This document shows, one piece after another, positions 17,710-27,176 of a DNA stretch of 45,318 nucleotides. The translations under genes were made by a program, and so were the position numbers. Numbering within the stretch: position 1 is the first letter of the stretch; each line of letters begins with the position of its first letter. Origin of the DNA: Legionella sp. (GTDB taxonomy: Bacteria > Pseudomonadota > Gammaproteobacteria > Legionellales > Legionellaceae); NCBI GenBank assembly GCA_002863045.1, contig PKDH01000042.1, positions 1 through 45,318 on the forward strand. Reading direction: 5' to 3'. Under the pieces are notes generated by a model. It made no database searches. It was given only the letters and a program-made list of their open reading frames with translations, and had not been told where the DNA came from.

Positions 17710-18948
17710 TTAGAAAATTTTTTTAAGTTCAGGACGCAGCAATATCACCAGATAGCATCCTGGTAGAGTTAAAAGCGTGCCGATGAGAAACAGCATTGGC
17801 CAGGACAAACATTTGATAATAAGCACGGCTAAACTTGGCGTAACAAGCGATTTAAGCCCACCCACAGCCGCAATAAAAGCATAATTAAACGCGCCACTCT
17901 CGCCATCAGCCAAATAGGTATAGACATTTAAAATCAATGCGCCCAGCATGCCTTCAAATAAACCTAAAGCCAATTGCGACCAAAATAAAATACTCATGCT
18001 ATCACTGGCATACCAAAGGGAGTTTAAAATCAAAGCTTCACTTACAAGGCCTAATAATAATAATGTCGATAATGAAGCATAATTTAAAAACACCAGCATA
18101 ATAATCGGGCTTAAAAAAAGAGATATTAAATTAGCCGTTTTAACTTGCAAGGCAATAGTAAGCAGCGAATAATGTTTAACGCTGGCCAAAAAATTAACCA
18201 AAACAGCTGAAATTAAACTATCACCAAATTCATATAAAAATATAAAACTTAGAAATAATTTAATATGCTTTTTAGCTAAAATGGTTTGGATAGCCTGCCA
18301 TCTATTGAGCGATGTTTGAGTCGTGGTAATTGAATGTTCGGTACTATAAATTGTTGCCAACATGCATATCATCATACAGCCGGCAATAAGCTGATAACTA
18401 AATTGCCAATTTATAAAATGCGCGATGAGTAAAATACCGGCGCCCGTCATCAAATAGCCTAGCCTGAAGCCTACGATATAGCTTAAAGCAATATATTTTT
18501 GATACAAACGATGATGAGTCATAAGTTCACTGCGATAAGCATCAATGCATAAATCTTGTGTGGCTGAGGCAAACCCTATTAATGCGATAACAATCATCAC
18601 CCCTAATCGATGCTCAAATGATATAAAAGACAATAAAGCAATCAGCAAAACCATGATGGCCTGCATGGTTAATATCCAACTTTTGCGCTTTTGGGTGCCA
18701 TAAAGGCAGTGATTATCACATACATGACCCCAGAGAAATTTAAATAAATAAACTTGAGCGATCAGCGAAAGCCATGCAAGGTTGGTTAAATTTTGGTTTT
18801 GGGTTAAATACCAATTTTGTACGCCAAGTGTTATCAAACCAAAAGGCAGCGCTGAACTTAAACCGTGCAAAAAAACAATAACAAATACCTGCCAGACAGA
18901 TGCCTTGATAGCTGAAGCTTTCAAATAAAAAGCGCTTAGGGCGCGCAT
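17710..18948 (-). CDS. AmpG-like MFS permease
   Basis: 412-residue major facilitator with about 12 membrane segments. The sequence ATQDLCIDAYRSEL and the early ALPFGLITLGVQNWYL match the AmpG family, which imports anhydromuropeptides from peptidoglycan turnover. It is shorter than E. coli AmpG (491 aa), like many AmpG paralogues in intracellular gammaproteobacteria, where other substrates are possible. Its ATG shares a base with the TAA stop of the SbmA/BacA-like gene (TAATG), indicating translational coupling and suggesting a linked transport task. Confidence 0.7.
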   Translation of the reverse strand: MRALSAFYLKASAIKASVWQVFVIVFLHGLSSALPFGLITLGVQNWYLTQNQNLTNLAWLSLIAQVYLFKFLWGHVCDNHCLYGTQKRKSWILTMQAIMVLLIALLSFISFEHRLGVMIVIALIGFASATQDLCIDAYRSELMTHHRLYQKYIALSYIVGFRLGYLMTGAGILLIAHFINWQFSYQLIAGCMMICMLATIYSTEHSITTTQTSLNRWQAIQTILAKKHIKLFLSFIFLYEFGDSLISAVLVNFLASVKHYSLLTIALQVKTANLISLFLSPIIMLVFLNYASLSTLLLLGLVSEALILNSLWYASDSMSILFWSQLALGLFEGMLGALILNVYTYLADGESGAFNYAFIAAVGGLKSLVTPSLAVLIIKCLSWPMLFLIGTLLTLPGCYLVILLRPELKKIF

Positions 18949-20114
18949 TAAATACTTGCACGACGTCTAAAACCAAGTGCCACATCATTATCTTCAAAAT
19001 TTTCACGTAATTTAAAAAGTGGCTTGAATACGATTGGTTCTGCTAGCTCCACTGGTCGAGCCTTCAAAGGCTTTGCCGCGTCTTCTCTAATATTTGCAGC
19101 TTGATTGGATGTGGGTGTAAAGATTTGTGCAATGCGACCTAGACTTGTTTTCCACATAACAAACGCTTCATAGTTTGAAATAAACCAATTGGAGGCATAG
19201 TTAATTTCACCAAAAGAGGCGCCAATTTGCACAATTTTGGCCATGTTAAATTGCCCTGTTAAATAAAAAGGGGCAGCTAACAAATAAGGTATGATATACA
19301 CTATCTGCATGTAAAAATTCTTAAATATACTTATTTTGGTTTGTGTGCATAATTTTTGGTGTGTAGCCTCTGAAGCGCGCCCTAACTTATCGTTTATATC
19401 AACGTTTGAGGTTATAAGGGCGTTTGGTGAGACGACCAATGAGTTATTAATTTCAGCACGCAAATTAGCTTCTGTATCAATTTCTTGCTGATTAATATGG
19501 ATTAAATTTTTGCCAATTAAATGGGTCACAAGCGCGCCAATTAATGTAACAAGTAATGCCGCCCAAAATAAAAAGCCTGGAATGACGATGCTACAACCTA
19601 CAAGAGTAAACGATAACGCGCTACCAATAAGCCATAGATTTACCATAAAAAATATAAAAATTGCACTGTACTTAAGGGTGTTAAAACAAAAATCAACCGA
19701 TGAATTGACAAAAATTTTAACATCTTCTTGAACGCGCTGGGCGATATTCTCAACTTTATCGCTGTTGGTATCATTTGTATTATTTAAATGCACCAAAATA
19801 TCTTTGGTTAACCAACAACGCCAACTCATGGCCAAACGGCCACTTACATAAGTTTTTAAAGCATCAAACACCACAAAACAGGCAACTGCTAACCCGAAAT
19901 AACAGGTGGTGGCAAGCAAGGCCATAACATTCATTCCAGCAAGCGCTGACCAAATAAGCGCAAACAACCAGGGAAATAAGATAATGGTCACCGTTGTAAC
20001 AAGCGTACAAAGCAAGCCAAAAAATAGTAACAGCCACGCCTTTAGTTTTTCATCTGAAGCTAAGAAATAACGGGTAATAAGTGTTACTTTAGGCCAGCTA
20101 GTTCCATAGGTCAT
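18948..20114 (-). CDS. SbmA/BacA-like membrane protein (ABC_membrane_2 type, no ATPase domain)
   Basis: 388 residues with about six or seven hydrophobic segments. The pattern AMSWRCWLTKDILVHL, followed by a relaxed NIAQRVQEDVKIF (N-x-x-QR-x-x-ED) and the later IVQIGASFGEINYASNWFISNYE-like region, follows the SbmA/BacA/YddA transmembrane domain. No nucleotide-binding domain follows; 388 aa is close to SbmA (406 aa), a proton-driven importer of peptides and other compounds. The C-terminal 60 residues are polar and basic. No clear Shine-Dalgarno. Coupled to the downstream AmpG-like permease. Substrate unknown. Confidence 0.6.
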   Translation of the reverse strand: MTYGTSWPKVTLITRYFLASDEKLKAWLLLFFGLLCTLVTTVTIILFPWLFALIWSALAGMNVMALLATTCYFGLAVACFVVFDALKTYVSGRLAMSWRCWLTKDILVHLNNTNDTNSDKVENIAQRVQEDVKIFVNSSVDFCFNTLKYSAIFIFFMVNLWLIGSALSFTLVGCSIVIPGFLFWAALLVTLIGALVTHLIGKNLIHINQQEIDTEANLRAEINNSLVVSPNALITSNVDINDKLGRASEATHQKLCTQTKISIFKNFYMQIVYIIPYLLAAPFYLTGQFNMAKIVQIGASFGEINYASNWFISNYEAFVMWKTSLGRIAQIFTPTSNQAANIREDAAKPLKARPVELAEPIVFKPLFKLRENFEDNDVALGFRRRASI

Positions 20115-20139
20115 GGTATAAGGTTACCCAAAAGAGTCA

Positions 20140-21534
20140 TCAGGCAAGTATAGCAGCCAAATTAAGCTCAGGAGCTACACGCTGTAATTGGGTAGCAAAC
20201 GCTTGTTTGATGTGTTGTAAAATCATTGTATCATGCGCTTCAAAACGCGCTACCAAACACGGCGTGGTATTCGAAGCACGTAATAACCCCCAACCATTGG
20301 CAAACTCAGCTCTTAGGCCATCAATACGCACCAAATGTGCGCCTTTAAACTCAGCGTAAGTGCAAAAATCTTGCATAATTTGAAATTTACGTCTTTCTTG
20401 CACAGGAATATGAATTTCAGGTGTATGGATGCTGTTAGGAATGGTTGAAAATTGCTCATGAACATCAAGCATGCTGCTACTTAACATTTCAAGCAAACGT
20501 GCCGCACTATAAAGCGCATCGTCAAACCCATACCAACGGTCTTTAAAAAATAAATGTCCGCTCATTTCGCCGGCAAATACCGCCTTTACTTCTTGCATTT
20601 TTTTCTTAACAATCGAATGTCCTGTCGGGCACATCACCGCCCTGCCCCCAGCGGCCTCGATCACCTGTTTTAAATTGGCTGAACATTTTACATCATAAGC
20701 AATGGTCGCGCCTGCTTGTTTGTTTAATAAATGACGCGCGTAGAACATCATAAGTCTATCAGCCCAAATGACTTCTCCAAGATTGGTTACCACACCCAAC
20801 CTATCGGCATCACCATCAAAAGCAAGCCCGATATCTGCCCTATGGGTTAATACAGCATGCTTTAAATCGACTAAATTTGCTTCAACAGTTGGGTCAGGGT
20901 GATGATTAGGAAACCTGCCATCCACCTCACAAAAAAGTGGTATCACCTCACACCCTAATTGCGTTAGAGTCTTGATTAATACAGGCCCCGCGATGCCATT
21001 ACCCGCATCAACTACCACTTTAAATGGCCGAGTTAAAGTGATATCACTTACGATTCTTTTGATGTAAGCTTCATCAATAAAAAATGCTTTTGATGTGCCT
21101 ATACCCATACTAAAATGCTGAGACTTTATAATATTAAATATTCTGCTAATGCCATCTTGCACCAACGTTTGACCGTTTATGACAAGCTTAATGCCATTAT
21201 AATTGGCAGGGTTATGGCTACCGGTGACCATCAGCCCTGAATGGATGGCTTGAGTATAAGCAGCAAAATACATCATAGGCGTTGAAACTGCCCCTAAATT
21301 AAACACATCAATGCCACTATCAAGTATGCCTTGCTCTAGGGCTTTGGCTAATTGAAAGCTACTAAGGCGCGCATCGCGACCTAAAAAGATAGCTTTTTGA
21401 TGTAGTTGCCCGAGATGAGTACCCACCGCACGCCCAATGCTATAAAAAGCATGCTCATCAAAAGATTCATCAATAATGCCGCGAATGTCATAGGCTCTAA
21501 AAACGGTTGGGTTAGGTCTGACGAGGCGATACAT
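20140..21534 (-). CDS. Phosphomannomutase/phosphoglucomutase
   Basis: Alpha-D-phosphohexomutase that interconverts hexose 6- and 1-phosphates for GDP-mannose, UDP-glucose and lipopolysaccharide sugars. The phosphoserine loop VTGSHNP (Ser106), metal loop DGDADR (240-245) and sugar-binding GEMSGHLFF are intact. Length 464 aa equals that of Pseudomonas AlgC (463 aa), and the place after coaBC-dut is the algC position in pseudomonads, so an AlgC-type bifunctional enzyme is likely. The ATG overlaps the dut TGA (TGATG), showing coupled translation. Confidence 0.9.
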   Translation of the reverse strand: MYRLVRPNPTVFRAYDIRGIIDESFDEHAFYSIGRAVGTHLGQLHQKAIFLGRDARLSSFQLAKALEQGILDSGIDVFNLGAVSTPMMYFAAYTQAIHSGLMVTGSHNPANYNGIKLVINGQTLVQDGISRIFNIIKSQHFSMGIGTSKAFFIDEAYIKRIVSDITLTRPFKVVVDAGNGIAGPVLIKTLTQLGCEVIPLFCEVDGRFPNHHPDPTVEANLVDLKHAVLTHRADIGLAFDGDADRLGVVTNLGEVIWADRLMMFYARHLLNKQAGATIAYDVKCSANLKQVIEAAGGRAVMCPTGHSIVKKKMQEVKAVFAGEMSGHLFFKDRWYGFDDALYSAARLLEMLSSSMLDVHEQFSTIPNSIHTPEIHIPVQERRKFQIMQDFCTYAEFKGAHLVRIDGLRAEFANGWGLLRASNTTPCLVARFEAHDTMILQHIKQAFATQLQRVAPELNLAAILA

Positions 21535-21989
21535 CAGTGCCTCCCAGAGCTACCAAATCCCTGCTCACCGCGATGGCTTTGGCTAAATTCTTCAACAACG
21601 CTAAATTGCGCTTGTACCACTGGCACCACGACCAATTGCGCAATTCGCTCACCAGGCTCAATGGTGAACGTTGTTTGACTGCGATTCCAGCATGAAATCT
21701 TTAATTCGCCTTGATAATCTGAATCAATTAAACCGACCAAATTACCAAGCACAATACCATGCTTATGTCCTAAACCTGAACGTGGCAAAATAACTGCGGC
21801 CAATGATTTATCGTTTAAATGAATCGCTAAACCTGTGGGTAATAAAACTGTCGTATTAGGCGCAATCTCAAGTGGTTCATCAATACAAACCCGTAAATCC
21901 AAACCTGCTGAGCCGATGGTGGCATAAGATGGTAATGGCCATCTATCGCCTACCTTTTTATCTAAAATTTTAATTTCAATGGATTGCAT
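21534..21989 (-). CDS. dut: Deoxyuridine 5'-triphosphate nucleotidohydrolase
   Basis: Trimeric dUTPase, converting dUTP to dUMP and pyrophosphate, which both prevents uracil incorporation and supplies the dTMP precursor. All five motifs are visible: [36 protein letters not shown] and the C-terminal [10 protein letters not shown]. Length of 151 aa is standard. AAGAGG precedes the ATG. It lies between coaBC (11-base gap) and phosphomannomutase (overlap), the conserved gammaproteobacterial order. Confidence 0.96.
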   Translation of the reverse strand: MQSIEIKILDKKVGDRWPLPSYATIGSAGLDLRVCIDEPLEIAPNTTVLLPTGLAIHLNDKSLAAVILPRSGLGHKHGIVLGNLVGLIDSDYQGELKISCWNRSQTTFTIEPGERIAQLVVVPVVQAQFSVVEEFSQSHRGEQGFGSSGRH

Positions 21990-22000
21990 AATAAACCTCT

Positions 22001-23200
22001 TTAATTAGATGAATGAATGGTGTGTGCAATATAGTTAATAAGCTCTTTGGCAAGACGAACCTTGTGCATCAAAGGCCAAGCCTGCTCAGTATGCTTGGTA
22101 AACGCAATCACTTGGTTATCCTCTTGATTAAAAGCACGCATGTGGCTGACATCATTGGCAATGACCATATCAAGCTTTTTATTATGTAATTTTTGTTGAG
22201 CATATTGCTTTAAATGGTTCGTTTCAGCCGCAAAACCTACGACAAATTGTGCTAAGTTTGATTGCACGACTTGGGTGATGATGTCATCGTTTAAAGCCAG
22301 CTCAAAAGATAAATCTTTTGCGCTTTTTTTAATTTTTTGGGCATGGCTTTGTTTAAATCTATAATCAGCTACTGCTGCCGCGCCAATAAAAATACTGCCC
22401 TGAGTCAGATGCGCCATGACTGCTTGGTGCATTTCTTGCGCTGAATTAACGCAAATAGTTGTTGCACCCACAGGTTTAGTGAGCGTAACAGGACCTGTGA
22501 TAAGCGTCACTTTAGCACCTGCAGCCACCGCCGCTTTAGCAAGCGCAAAACCCATTTTACCTGAGCTTTTATTGGCTAAAAATCGTATCGGGTCTAACGC
22601 TTCATGGGTTGGGCCTGCCGTAATGAGTACAGCTTTTCCCAATAAAAGTTTGGCCACACCATGCAATCTTAGCGCATCAATGATGCTATCTATATCGGCC
22701 AAACGCCCCTCGCCATCATCGCCACATGCTTGAAGCCCACTATCGGGACCAATAATAGACGTATCTTGAGCCTGCAAAAGCGCACAATTTCTTTGGGTAG
22801 CTGGATGATGCCACATGTTTTTATTCATTGCCGGGCAAAGCCATACTGGCGCTTTTGTCGCTAAATAAAGCGTTGTTAACAAATCATCGGCCAACCCTTG
22901 CGCAAATTTGGCTAAAATATTGGCTGATGCGGGCGCAATAATAAAATAATCGGCCCAGCGCGCAAGCTCAATATGGCTCATACCTTGTTCAGCACTTGCA
23001 TCAAAGGCCGCCATACGCACAGGTTTACCACTTAAAGCTTGTAGCGTTAAAGGTGTTATAAATGCTGTGGCATTGGCTGTCATCACCACTTGTACTTCAG
23101 CACCCAATGTTTTTAGCGTGCGAATAAGAAAAGCGGCCTTATAAGCTGCGATACTGCCTGTAACACCTAACACAATTTTTTTATCGTTAAAATCTTGCAT
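22001..23200 (-). CDS. coaBC: Phosphopantothenoylcysteine decarboxylase / phosphopantothenate-cysteine ligase
   Basis: Bifunctional coenzyme A biosynthesis enzyme. The N-terminal CoaC flavoprotein domain has [12 protein letters not shown], the catalytic HIELARWAD and PAMNKNMW. The C-terminal CoaB ligase domain has [27 protein letters not shown] and AAVADYR. I start at [12 protein letters not shown] (23200, 399 aa) because the family begins just before this strand; the frame is open to 23251, but that extension would overlap the divergent radC leader. First gene of coaBC-dut-phosphomannomutase. Confidence 0.95.
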   Translation of the reverse strand: MQDFNDKKIVLGVTGSIAAYKAAFLIRTLKTLGAEVQVVMTANATAFITPLTLQALSGKPVRMAAFDASAEQGMSHIELARWADYFIIAPASANILAKFAQGLADDLLTTLYLATKAPVWLCPAMNKNMWHHPATQRNCALLQAQDTSIIGPDSGLQACGDDGEGRLADIDSIIDALRLHGVAKLLLGKAVLITAGPTHEALDPIRFLANKSSGKMGFALAKAAVAAGAKVTLITGPVTLTKPVGATTICVNSAQEMHQAVMAHLTQGSIFIGAAAVADYRFKQSHAQKIKKSAKDLSFELALNDDIITQVVQSNLAQFVVGFAAETNHLKQYAQQKLHNKKLDMVIANDVSHMRAFNQEDNQVIAFTKHTEQAWPLMHKVRLAKELINYIAHTIHSSN

Positions 23201-23266
23201 GCTTTGGGGGTTTTGATGAAAATAGCACCGATCAAAGCACAAACCTCGCAAGAAAGGAATATTTTT

Positions 23267-23950
23267 ATGACCATCGGTTTTAATAAGCCGTCTTTAGGCC
23301 TGCGCGAACGCTTTATGACGTTTGGCCCAAAACATCTATCAGATACTGAGCTATTGGCCGCTTTTATTGGTTCAGGTACACGTTATCAATCTTGTTTGCA
23401 GATAGCACACGAACTTCTTGACCACTTTGGTGATTTAAGGCAGTTATTACAGGCTGAATTCAAGCAATTTCAAACCATTAAAGGAATTGGAGCAGTGCGT
23501 TTTATTCAAATGAAAGCCATGGTTGAAATGTGTCATCGCCGCGATTACATCGCGCTTAAAAAAGCAGATTTTCTCAGTGATTCAAAAGCGGCTTATCATT
23601 TTATCAAGCGACTTTTGCGTGATAAAAAAAATGAAACCCTGTGCATCTTATTTCTAGATAAATACCAACGAGTCATTTGTTATGATGAAACAAGCCATGG
23701 TTCGCTTGATTTTACCCAAATTTCTCTGCGCGCTATCATTGATAAAACATTATCAGTCAATGCTGCGGCACTCATTTTGGCGCACAATCATCCTTCAGGA
23801 AGCATAACCATGAGTGCATCTGATAAAAATACCACCAAACGTTTAAAAAAAGCGCTGGCATTCATTGAAGTTATGTTGCTTGACCACTTAATTATTGGCG
23901 ATAATCAAATCTATTCGATGATGCAAGCACAGTCTTGGTCATGCTATTGA
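23267..23950 (+). CDS. radC: RadC family JAB1/MPN-domain protein
   Basis: 227-residue RadC-like protein: N-terminal helix-hairpin-helix region (FQTIKGIGAVRFIQMKAMVEM) and a C-terminal MPN/JAB domain with the metal motif LAHNHPSGSITMSASD. Despite the name, a direct role in recombination repair is not established for the family. AAAGGA stands 9 bases before the ATG at 23267, which decides the start over an upstream in-frame ATG. Divergent from coaBC, the same arrangement as in E. coli and Pseudomonas. Followed by a large repeat region. Confidence 0.92.
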   Translation: MTIGFNKPSLGLRERFMTFGPKHLSDTELLAAFIGSGTRYQSCLQIAHELLDHFGDLRQLLQAEFKQFQTIKGIGAVRFIQMKAMVEMCHRRDYIALKKADFLSDSKAAYHFIKRLLRDKKNETLCILFLDKYQRVICYDETSHGSLDFTQISLRAIIDKTLSVNAAALILAHNHPSGSITMSASDKNTTKRLKKALAFIEVMLLDHLIIGDNQIYSMMQAQSWSCY

Positions 23951-23995
23951 TGCTTTTTTACCATGCCTCTGCTGCATCACATCCAAAACCCACCA

Positions 23996-24251
23996 TCCGT
24001 CATCTTAAAGCCTATCCTACATCATCCTGAAGCCTACCCTGCGTCATCCCGAAGCTTACCCTGCGTCATCTCCGAAGCCTACCCTGCGTCATCTCCGAAG
24101 CCTACCCTGCGTCATCTCCGAAGCCTACCCTGCGTCATCTCCGAAGCCTACCCTGCGTCATCTCCGAAGCTTACCCTGCGTCATCTCCGAAGCCTACCCT
24201 GCGTCATCTCCGAAGCTTACCCTGCGTCATCCCGAGCATAGCGAGGGATCT
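23996..24251 (+). repeat. 23-bp tandem array, left side of compound repeat
   Basis: GCGTCATC recurs at 24041, 24063, 24086, 24109, 24132, 24155, 24178, 24201 and 24224, i.e. one 22-base step and then seven steps of exactly 23. The unit reads GCGTCATCTCCGAAGC then C/T-TACCCT. Two weaker units precede (from about 23998). The final copy changes to CGTCATCCCGAGCATAGCG and then AGGGATCT, the left arm of the inverted repeat. The open frames across it are by-products of the repetition. Confidence 0.9.
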
Positions 24252-24355
24252 GCTTTTAGGTGGCTTAAAATCAGCGACTATCAAACGATGAACTTGGAAA
24301 AATCTACATCTTCGTACTATTTGAAAGGAGATCCCTCGCTGCGCTCGGGATGACG
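24225..24355. repeat. 27-bp inverted repeat enclosing 77 bp
   Basis: Left arm 24225-24251 and right arm 24329-24355 are reverse complements at 25 of 27 positions. Each contains the core CCCGAGCxxAGCGAGGGATC, an intergenic repeat type I know from many bacterial genomes. The 77-base spacer holds no gene. The outer end of each arm leads into a tandem array of its own outer sequence. Confidence 0.85.
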
Positions 24356-24412
24356 TAGGGGTTTCGGGATGACGTAGGGGTTTCGGGATGACGTAGGGGT
24401 TTCGGGATGACA
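24347..24412 (+). repeat. 19-bp tandem array, right side of compound repeat
   Basis: GGGATGAC begins at 24347, 24366, 24385 and 24404, exactly 19 bases apart; unit GGGATGACGTAGGGGTTTC. Its reverse complement shares the CTACGTCATCCCGA-type core with the left array, so the two arrays run in opposite directions. The last copy decays into GACATAATGG. Confidence 0.9.
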
Positions 24413-24489
24413 TAATGGCACGTTAACTTTTTTTTACAAAATGGCTGTGGTAAATTATTTTTTTAATTTTCAAACAAAAAGGACTGTTA

Positions 24490-24954
24490 ATGTCTAGATG
24501 GTCTATTTTTTTTCTGACACTCCTAAGTGCTGTAAGCGAAGCTGACACCATGAAGCATTACATGCATATCGCCAATCAAATTCCTAAAATGGAGATGAAA
24601 GCTGATGCTCAAGCACAAGCCTGGGCACGCTCAGCGCGCAATGTACTTATCATTACCAATGAATCCATTGCCGAAACGCTTACTCAAGCTAATGCCACTG
24701 CCAAGCGCCAAAATCAACCACCCCTGTTTTGTTTGCCCGCAGGCCAACATTTAACCGCCAAAACACTTAATGATTTAATTATTAAAACTTATAACAATTT
24801 ATCAAGCCAACAAAGTGATAAAGATAACATGACTGTCTCAGAAATTGCCTGGCTTGGGGTCATGCAGCAATATGCTTGTACCAAAGATGGCGCATCTGCT
24901 GCTAAAACCAAACCACAAGCCATGCAACATATGCATGCGTTATTAGACTTCTAA
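24490..24954 (+). CDS. Exported small protein, possibly Rap1a/Tai-like
   Basis: 154 residues with a short signal peptide (MSRWSIFFLTLLSAVSEA). The mature part has LFCLPAGQHLTAKTLNDLII and, later, SEIAWLGVMQQYAC, a spacing of two cysteines around helices that resembles the Rap1a/Tai domain of periplasmic immunity-type proteins. This resemblance is by eye and weak. AAAAAGGAC precedes the ATG. It ends 6 bases from the convergent TPR gene and follows the repeat region directly. If the family is right, a periplasmic binding role is expected. Confidence 0.55.
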   Translation: MSRWSIFFLTLLSAVSEADTMKHYMHIANQIPKMEMKADAQAQAWARSARNVLIITNESIAETLTQANATAKRQNQPPLFCLPAGQHLTAKTLNDLIIKTYNNLSSQQSDKDNMTVSEIAWLGVMQQYACTKDGASAAKTKPQAMQHMHALLDF

Positions 24955-24960
24955 ATAATG

Positions 24961-27015
24961 TTATGGCTGTAATGAAGCTATTTGATTTTTTATAGCCTGT
25001 TGATGACCTGGTGATGGTCTATCACCACCATGAGGTATATGGCAAAAAAGCCTTCCTATTTGCGCCCTTGAACCTGATGTTTTGCCTTTAGCCGAAACTT
25101 TAATTGCCTTTTTACCATGCAAAGTTTCATAAGCTTTTTGTGCTTTGACTAAATCGCGTAATGTCAGGTTTTTCACCGGGATTTTATTAATTTTTTCTAA
25201 TGCTTTTCTGGCTCTACGATTTTTAGCTTCGGTAGGATCAAATTTATTCAACGGGTCAAAAAAACTAGTATTTTTTGAGGTAACGCTCGATATTTTAGAC
25301 ACCGAAGTTTTATCTAAATCAGTTTTAATAGGTGGTTCAGTGGCATCAGGGGTGGTATCAAGTGTGGTGTTAGGCGTGATATCAGGCATTGATACCTCAT
25401 CTTTTTCAGCCAACGCTTTTTTTAAACCTTCGCCATTAAAATCGATGGTGAGTTGATAATTTTGCTCTATTTTTTCAAAACGATACTGCACGAAATGACC
25501 ACAATCAGGATTATGTTTTTTATATAGCTCAAACATTACGCACTGTAATAATATTGTTTTATCTATGAATAAATGAACTTCATCATTTAATTGCTGTAAT
25601 ATTAGGTATATCTGTTCTAAGTTTTCTTCAGTACCGTAATCCTGTACCGCACATATAATGAATAATTGCTCTAGAGCTTCTTTATTACCTTGATTTGCAG
25701 CAAATAAAAAATGAATAATTTGTTCATCATAGGATTTATCTTGTAAATTAAGCGAGCTAGCTAATTTACAATGATAGCTTGCGTTATTAGGCTCTTTTAG
25801 AAGCGCTTGGCGGAAAAATTTTTCTGCCTCTATGTAATTTTTATGCTGTAATAGCACCACTCCCATCTCTTCAAAAACATCAGCATAATGAAGATAAGCT
25901 GGAAGAGATGGATTATTAATCCATAATAAATACAAATTTTCTTCAAATTGCGTAGTAAATCGCTTAAATTTAGACGATCGGTAATCATGAATAGTCATAT
26001 ACACAAATAATTTAAACAAACATAAAGTCAGTAATGCCACCTTATCAATTTGATTTTTCGTAGCATTACTGTTAATAAAGTTACTCACGATTGTTAGTGT
26101 GTTCATAAGATTATCTTCGTTAAGATAATTAATTATCCAATCCACACATAAAAGTGCTGTGGCTAAATTAGTCGATTTTGATGCTTCATCTGCTTGATTT
26201 TTTATATCAAGATGATCCAAAGCAACGTAAAGTATACTATCGATATGCCCATTACAAGCATTTGCTACGATCCATTTTTGCGTTAATTTTGAAAAAACAT
26301 CTTGTTTGATATAGTGATTCATAACTGCAACAATATCGTGATTTTTGATGAGCAATAAATCATGATACAGTCTTTGATGCAATGGATTTGTTCTATCAAA
26401 AAAATTTTGAGCAATTAAATAATGATAAAAATCATACATCGCCCAAACATCAGGCCTCTCCATCGCATGCTCATAATGATACATAATACTTTTTTGGGTA
26501 GTTGCCGTATCTGGTAGGAGTTGCGTAAGTTGCGCTATGAATAGATTCGTAAGACCACAGTGAATAAGACTTAACTCTTTTATTTTTGCAACTAATGTTT
26601 CACGATGGCGCATTATGGTCTTTGCTTTTTGCTGTGCTTGACGTTCATTTTGTGCCGTGACAATTTTAGCCTCACCAAATGTTTTATCAATCCGCTGATA
26701 AAGTTCAACAAATTTTTTATAGGCTGTAAGCCAGTCTTCTCCTTTTTCGATGATACAAGGCACTTTTTCTAATTGCGGCAGGTCATCAATCTCAAGCCAT
26801 CCCTCATATGTTTGTGCGATATAGTGTAAAAAATAAGGTGCTATGACATGTCTTTGGTCACATGCTGCATCAAATAACGCGATGACTTTGTTGAGCATAA
26901 AAGAAGGATGAGCCATGCTTCCTTTAGCTTGCTTGGTTTCAAAAAGCGCGAGGTAATACAATCCTTGATAAAACTCATCCAAAATATCAGTTAATTTGAA
27001 CGTTTCATTAAACAT
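24961..27015 (-). CDS. TPR-containing protein with possible HicA-like C-terminus
   Basis: 684 residues. Residues 1-370 are helical and unassigned. A tetratricopeptide repeat stands at about 377-410 (FEEMGVVLLQHKNYIEAEKF then FRQALLKEPNN), continuing helically to about 455. A Thr/Pro/Asp-rich linker (540-600) and a basic stretch lead to a compact C-terminal domain (615-684): LTLRDLVKAQKAY, then KTSGSRAQIGRLFCHIPHGG and a final helix QQAIKNQIASL. That order (helix, GSR strand, iPHgg strand, helix) resembles HicA-type toxins, but the GSH histidine of active HicA is absent. No signal peptide. Lineage-specific; function unknown. Confidence 0.7.
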   Translation of the reverse strand: MFNETFKLTDILDEFYQGLYYLALFETKQAKGSMAHPSFMLNKVIALFDAACDQRHVIAPYFLHYIAQTYEGWLEIDDLPQLEKVPCIIEKGEDWLTAYKKFVELYQRIDKTFGEAKIVTAQNERQAQQKAKTIMRHRETLVAKIKELSLIHCGLTNLFIAQLTQLLPDTATTQKSIMYHYEHAMERPDVWAMYDFYHYLIAQNFFDRTNPLHQRLYHDLLLIKNHDIVAVMNHYIKQDVFSKLTQKWIVANACNGHIDSILYVALDHLDIKNQADEASKSTNLATALLCVDWIINYLNEDNLMNTLTIVSNFINSNATKNQIDKVALLTLCLFKLFVYMTIHDYRSSKFKRFTTQFEENLYLLWINNPSLPAYLHYADVFEEMGVVLLQHKNYIEAEKFFRQALLKEPNNASYHCKLASSLNLQDKSYDEQIIHFLFAANQGNKEALEQLFIICAVQDYGTEENLEQIYLILQQLNDEVHLFIDKTILLQCVMFELYKKHNPDCGHFVQYRFEKIEQNYQLTIDFNGEGLKKALAEKDEVSMPDITPNTTLDTTPDATEPPIKTDLDKTSVSKISSVTSKNTSFFDPLNKFDPTEAKNRRARKALEKINKIPVKNLTLRDLVKAQKAYETLHGKKAIKVSAKGKTSGSRAQIGRLFCHIPHGGDRPSPGHQQAIKNQIASLQP

Positions 27016-27176
27016 GATTGACCTTGGTGATTATTTTTCTATGATTGTCGCATCCTTTCCTTAACAAAAAATTAAGCATTAGAAAATAAGTATTATTTAC
27101 CTTTCTACCAAACAATGCGTTTTGCGACTTGCTTATAGAACGCAGGGGCTGGGTGAAACGTAGGAAAACTTGGGTA

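Noticed and set aside
23963..24241. 92-residue open frame with a repeated PTLRHLRSLPCV-type protein sequence
   Set aside because: It is produced by the 23-bp tandem DNA repeat (three units make 23 codons); no Shine-Dalgarno and no independent sign of coding.
24204..24413. Minus-strand 69-residue frame across the inverted repeat
   Set aside because: Built from the 19-bp repeats and inverted-repeat arms; not a gene.
23996..24416. Possible CRISPR array
   Set aside because: Units follow each other without unique spacers, and no cas genes are nearby.
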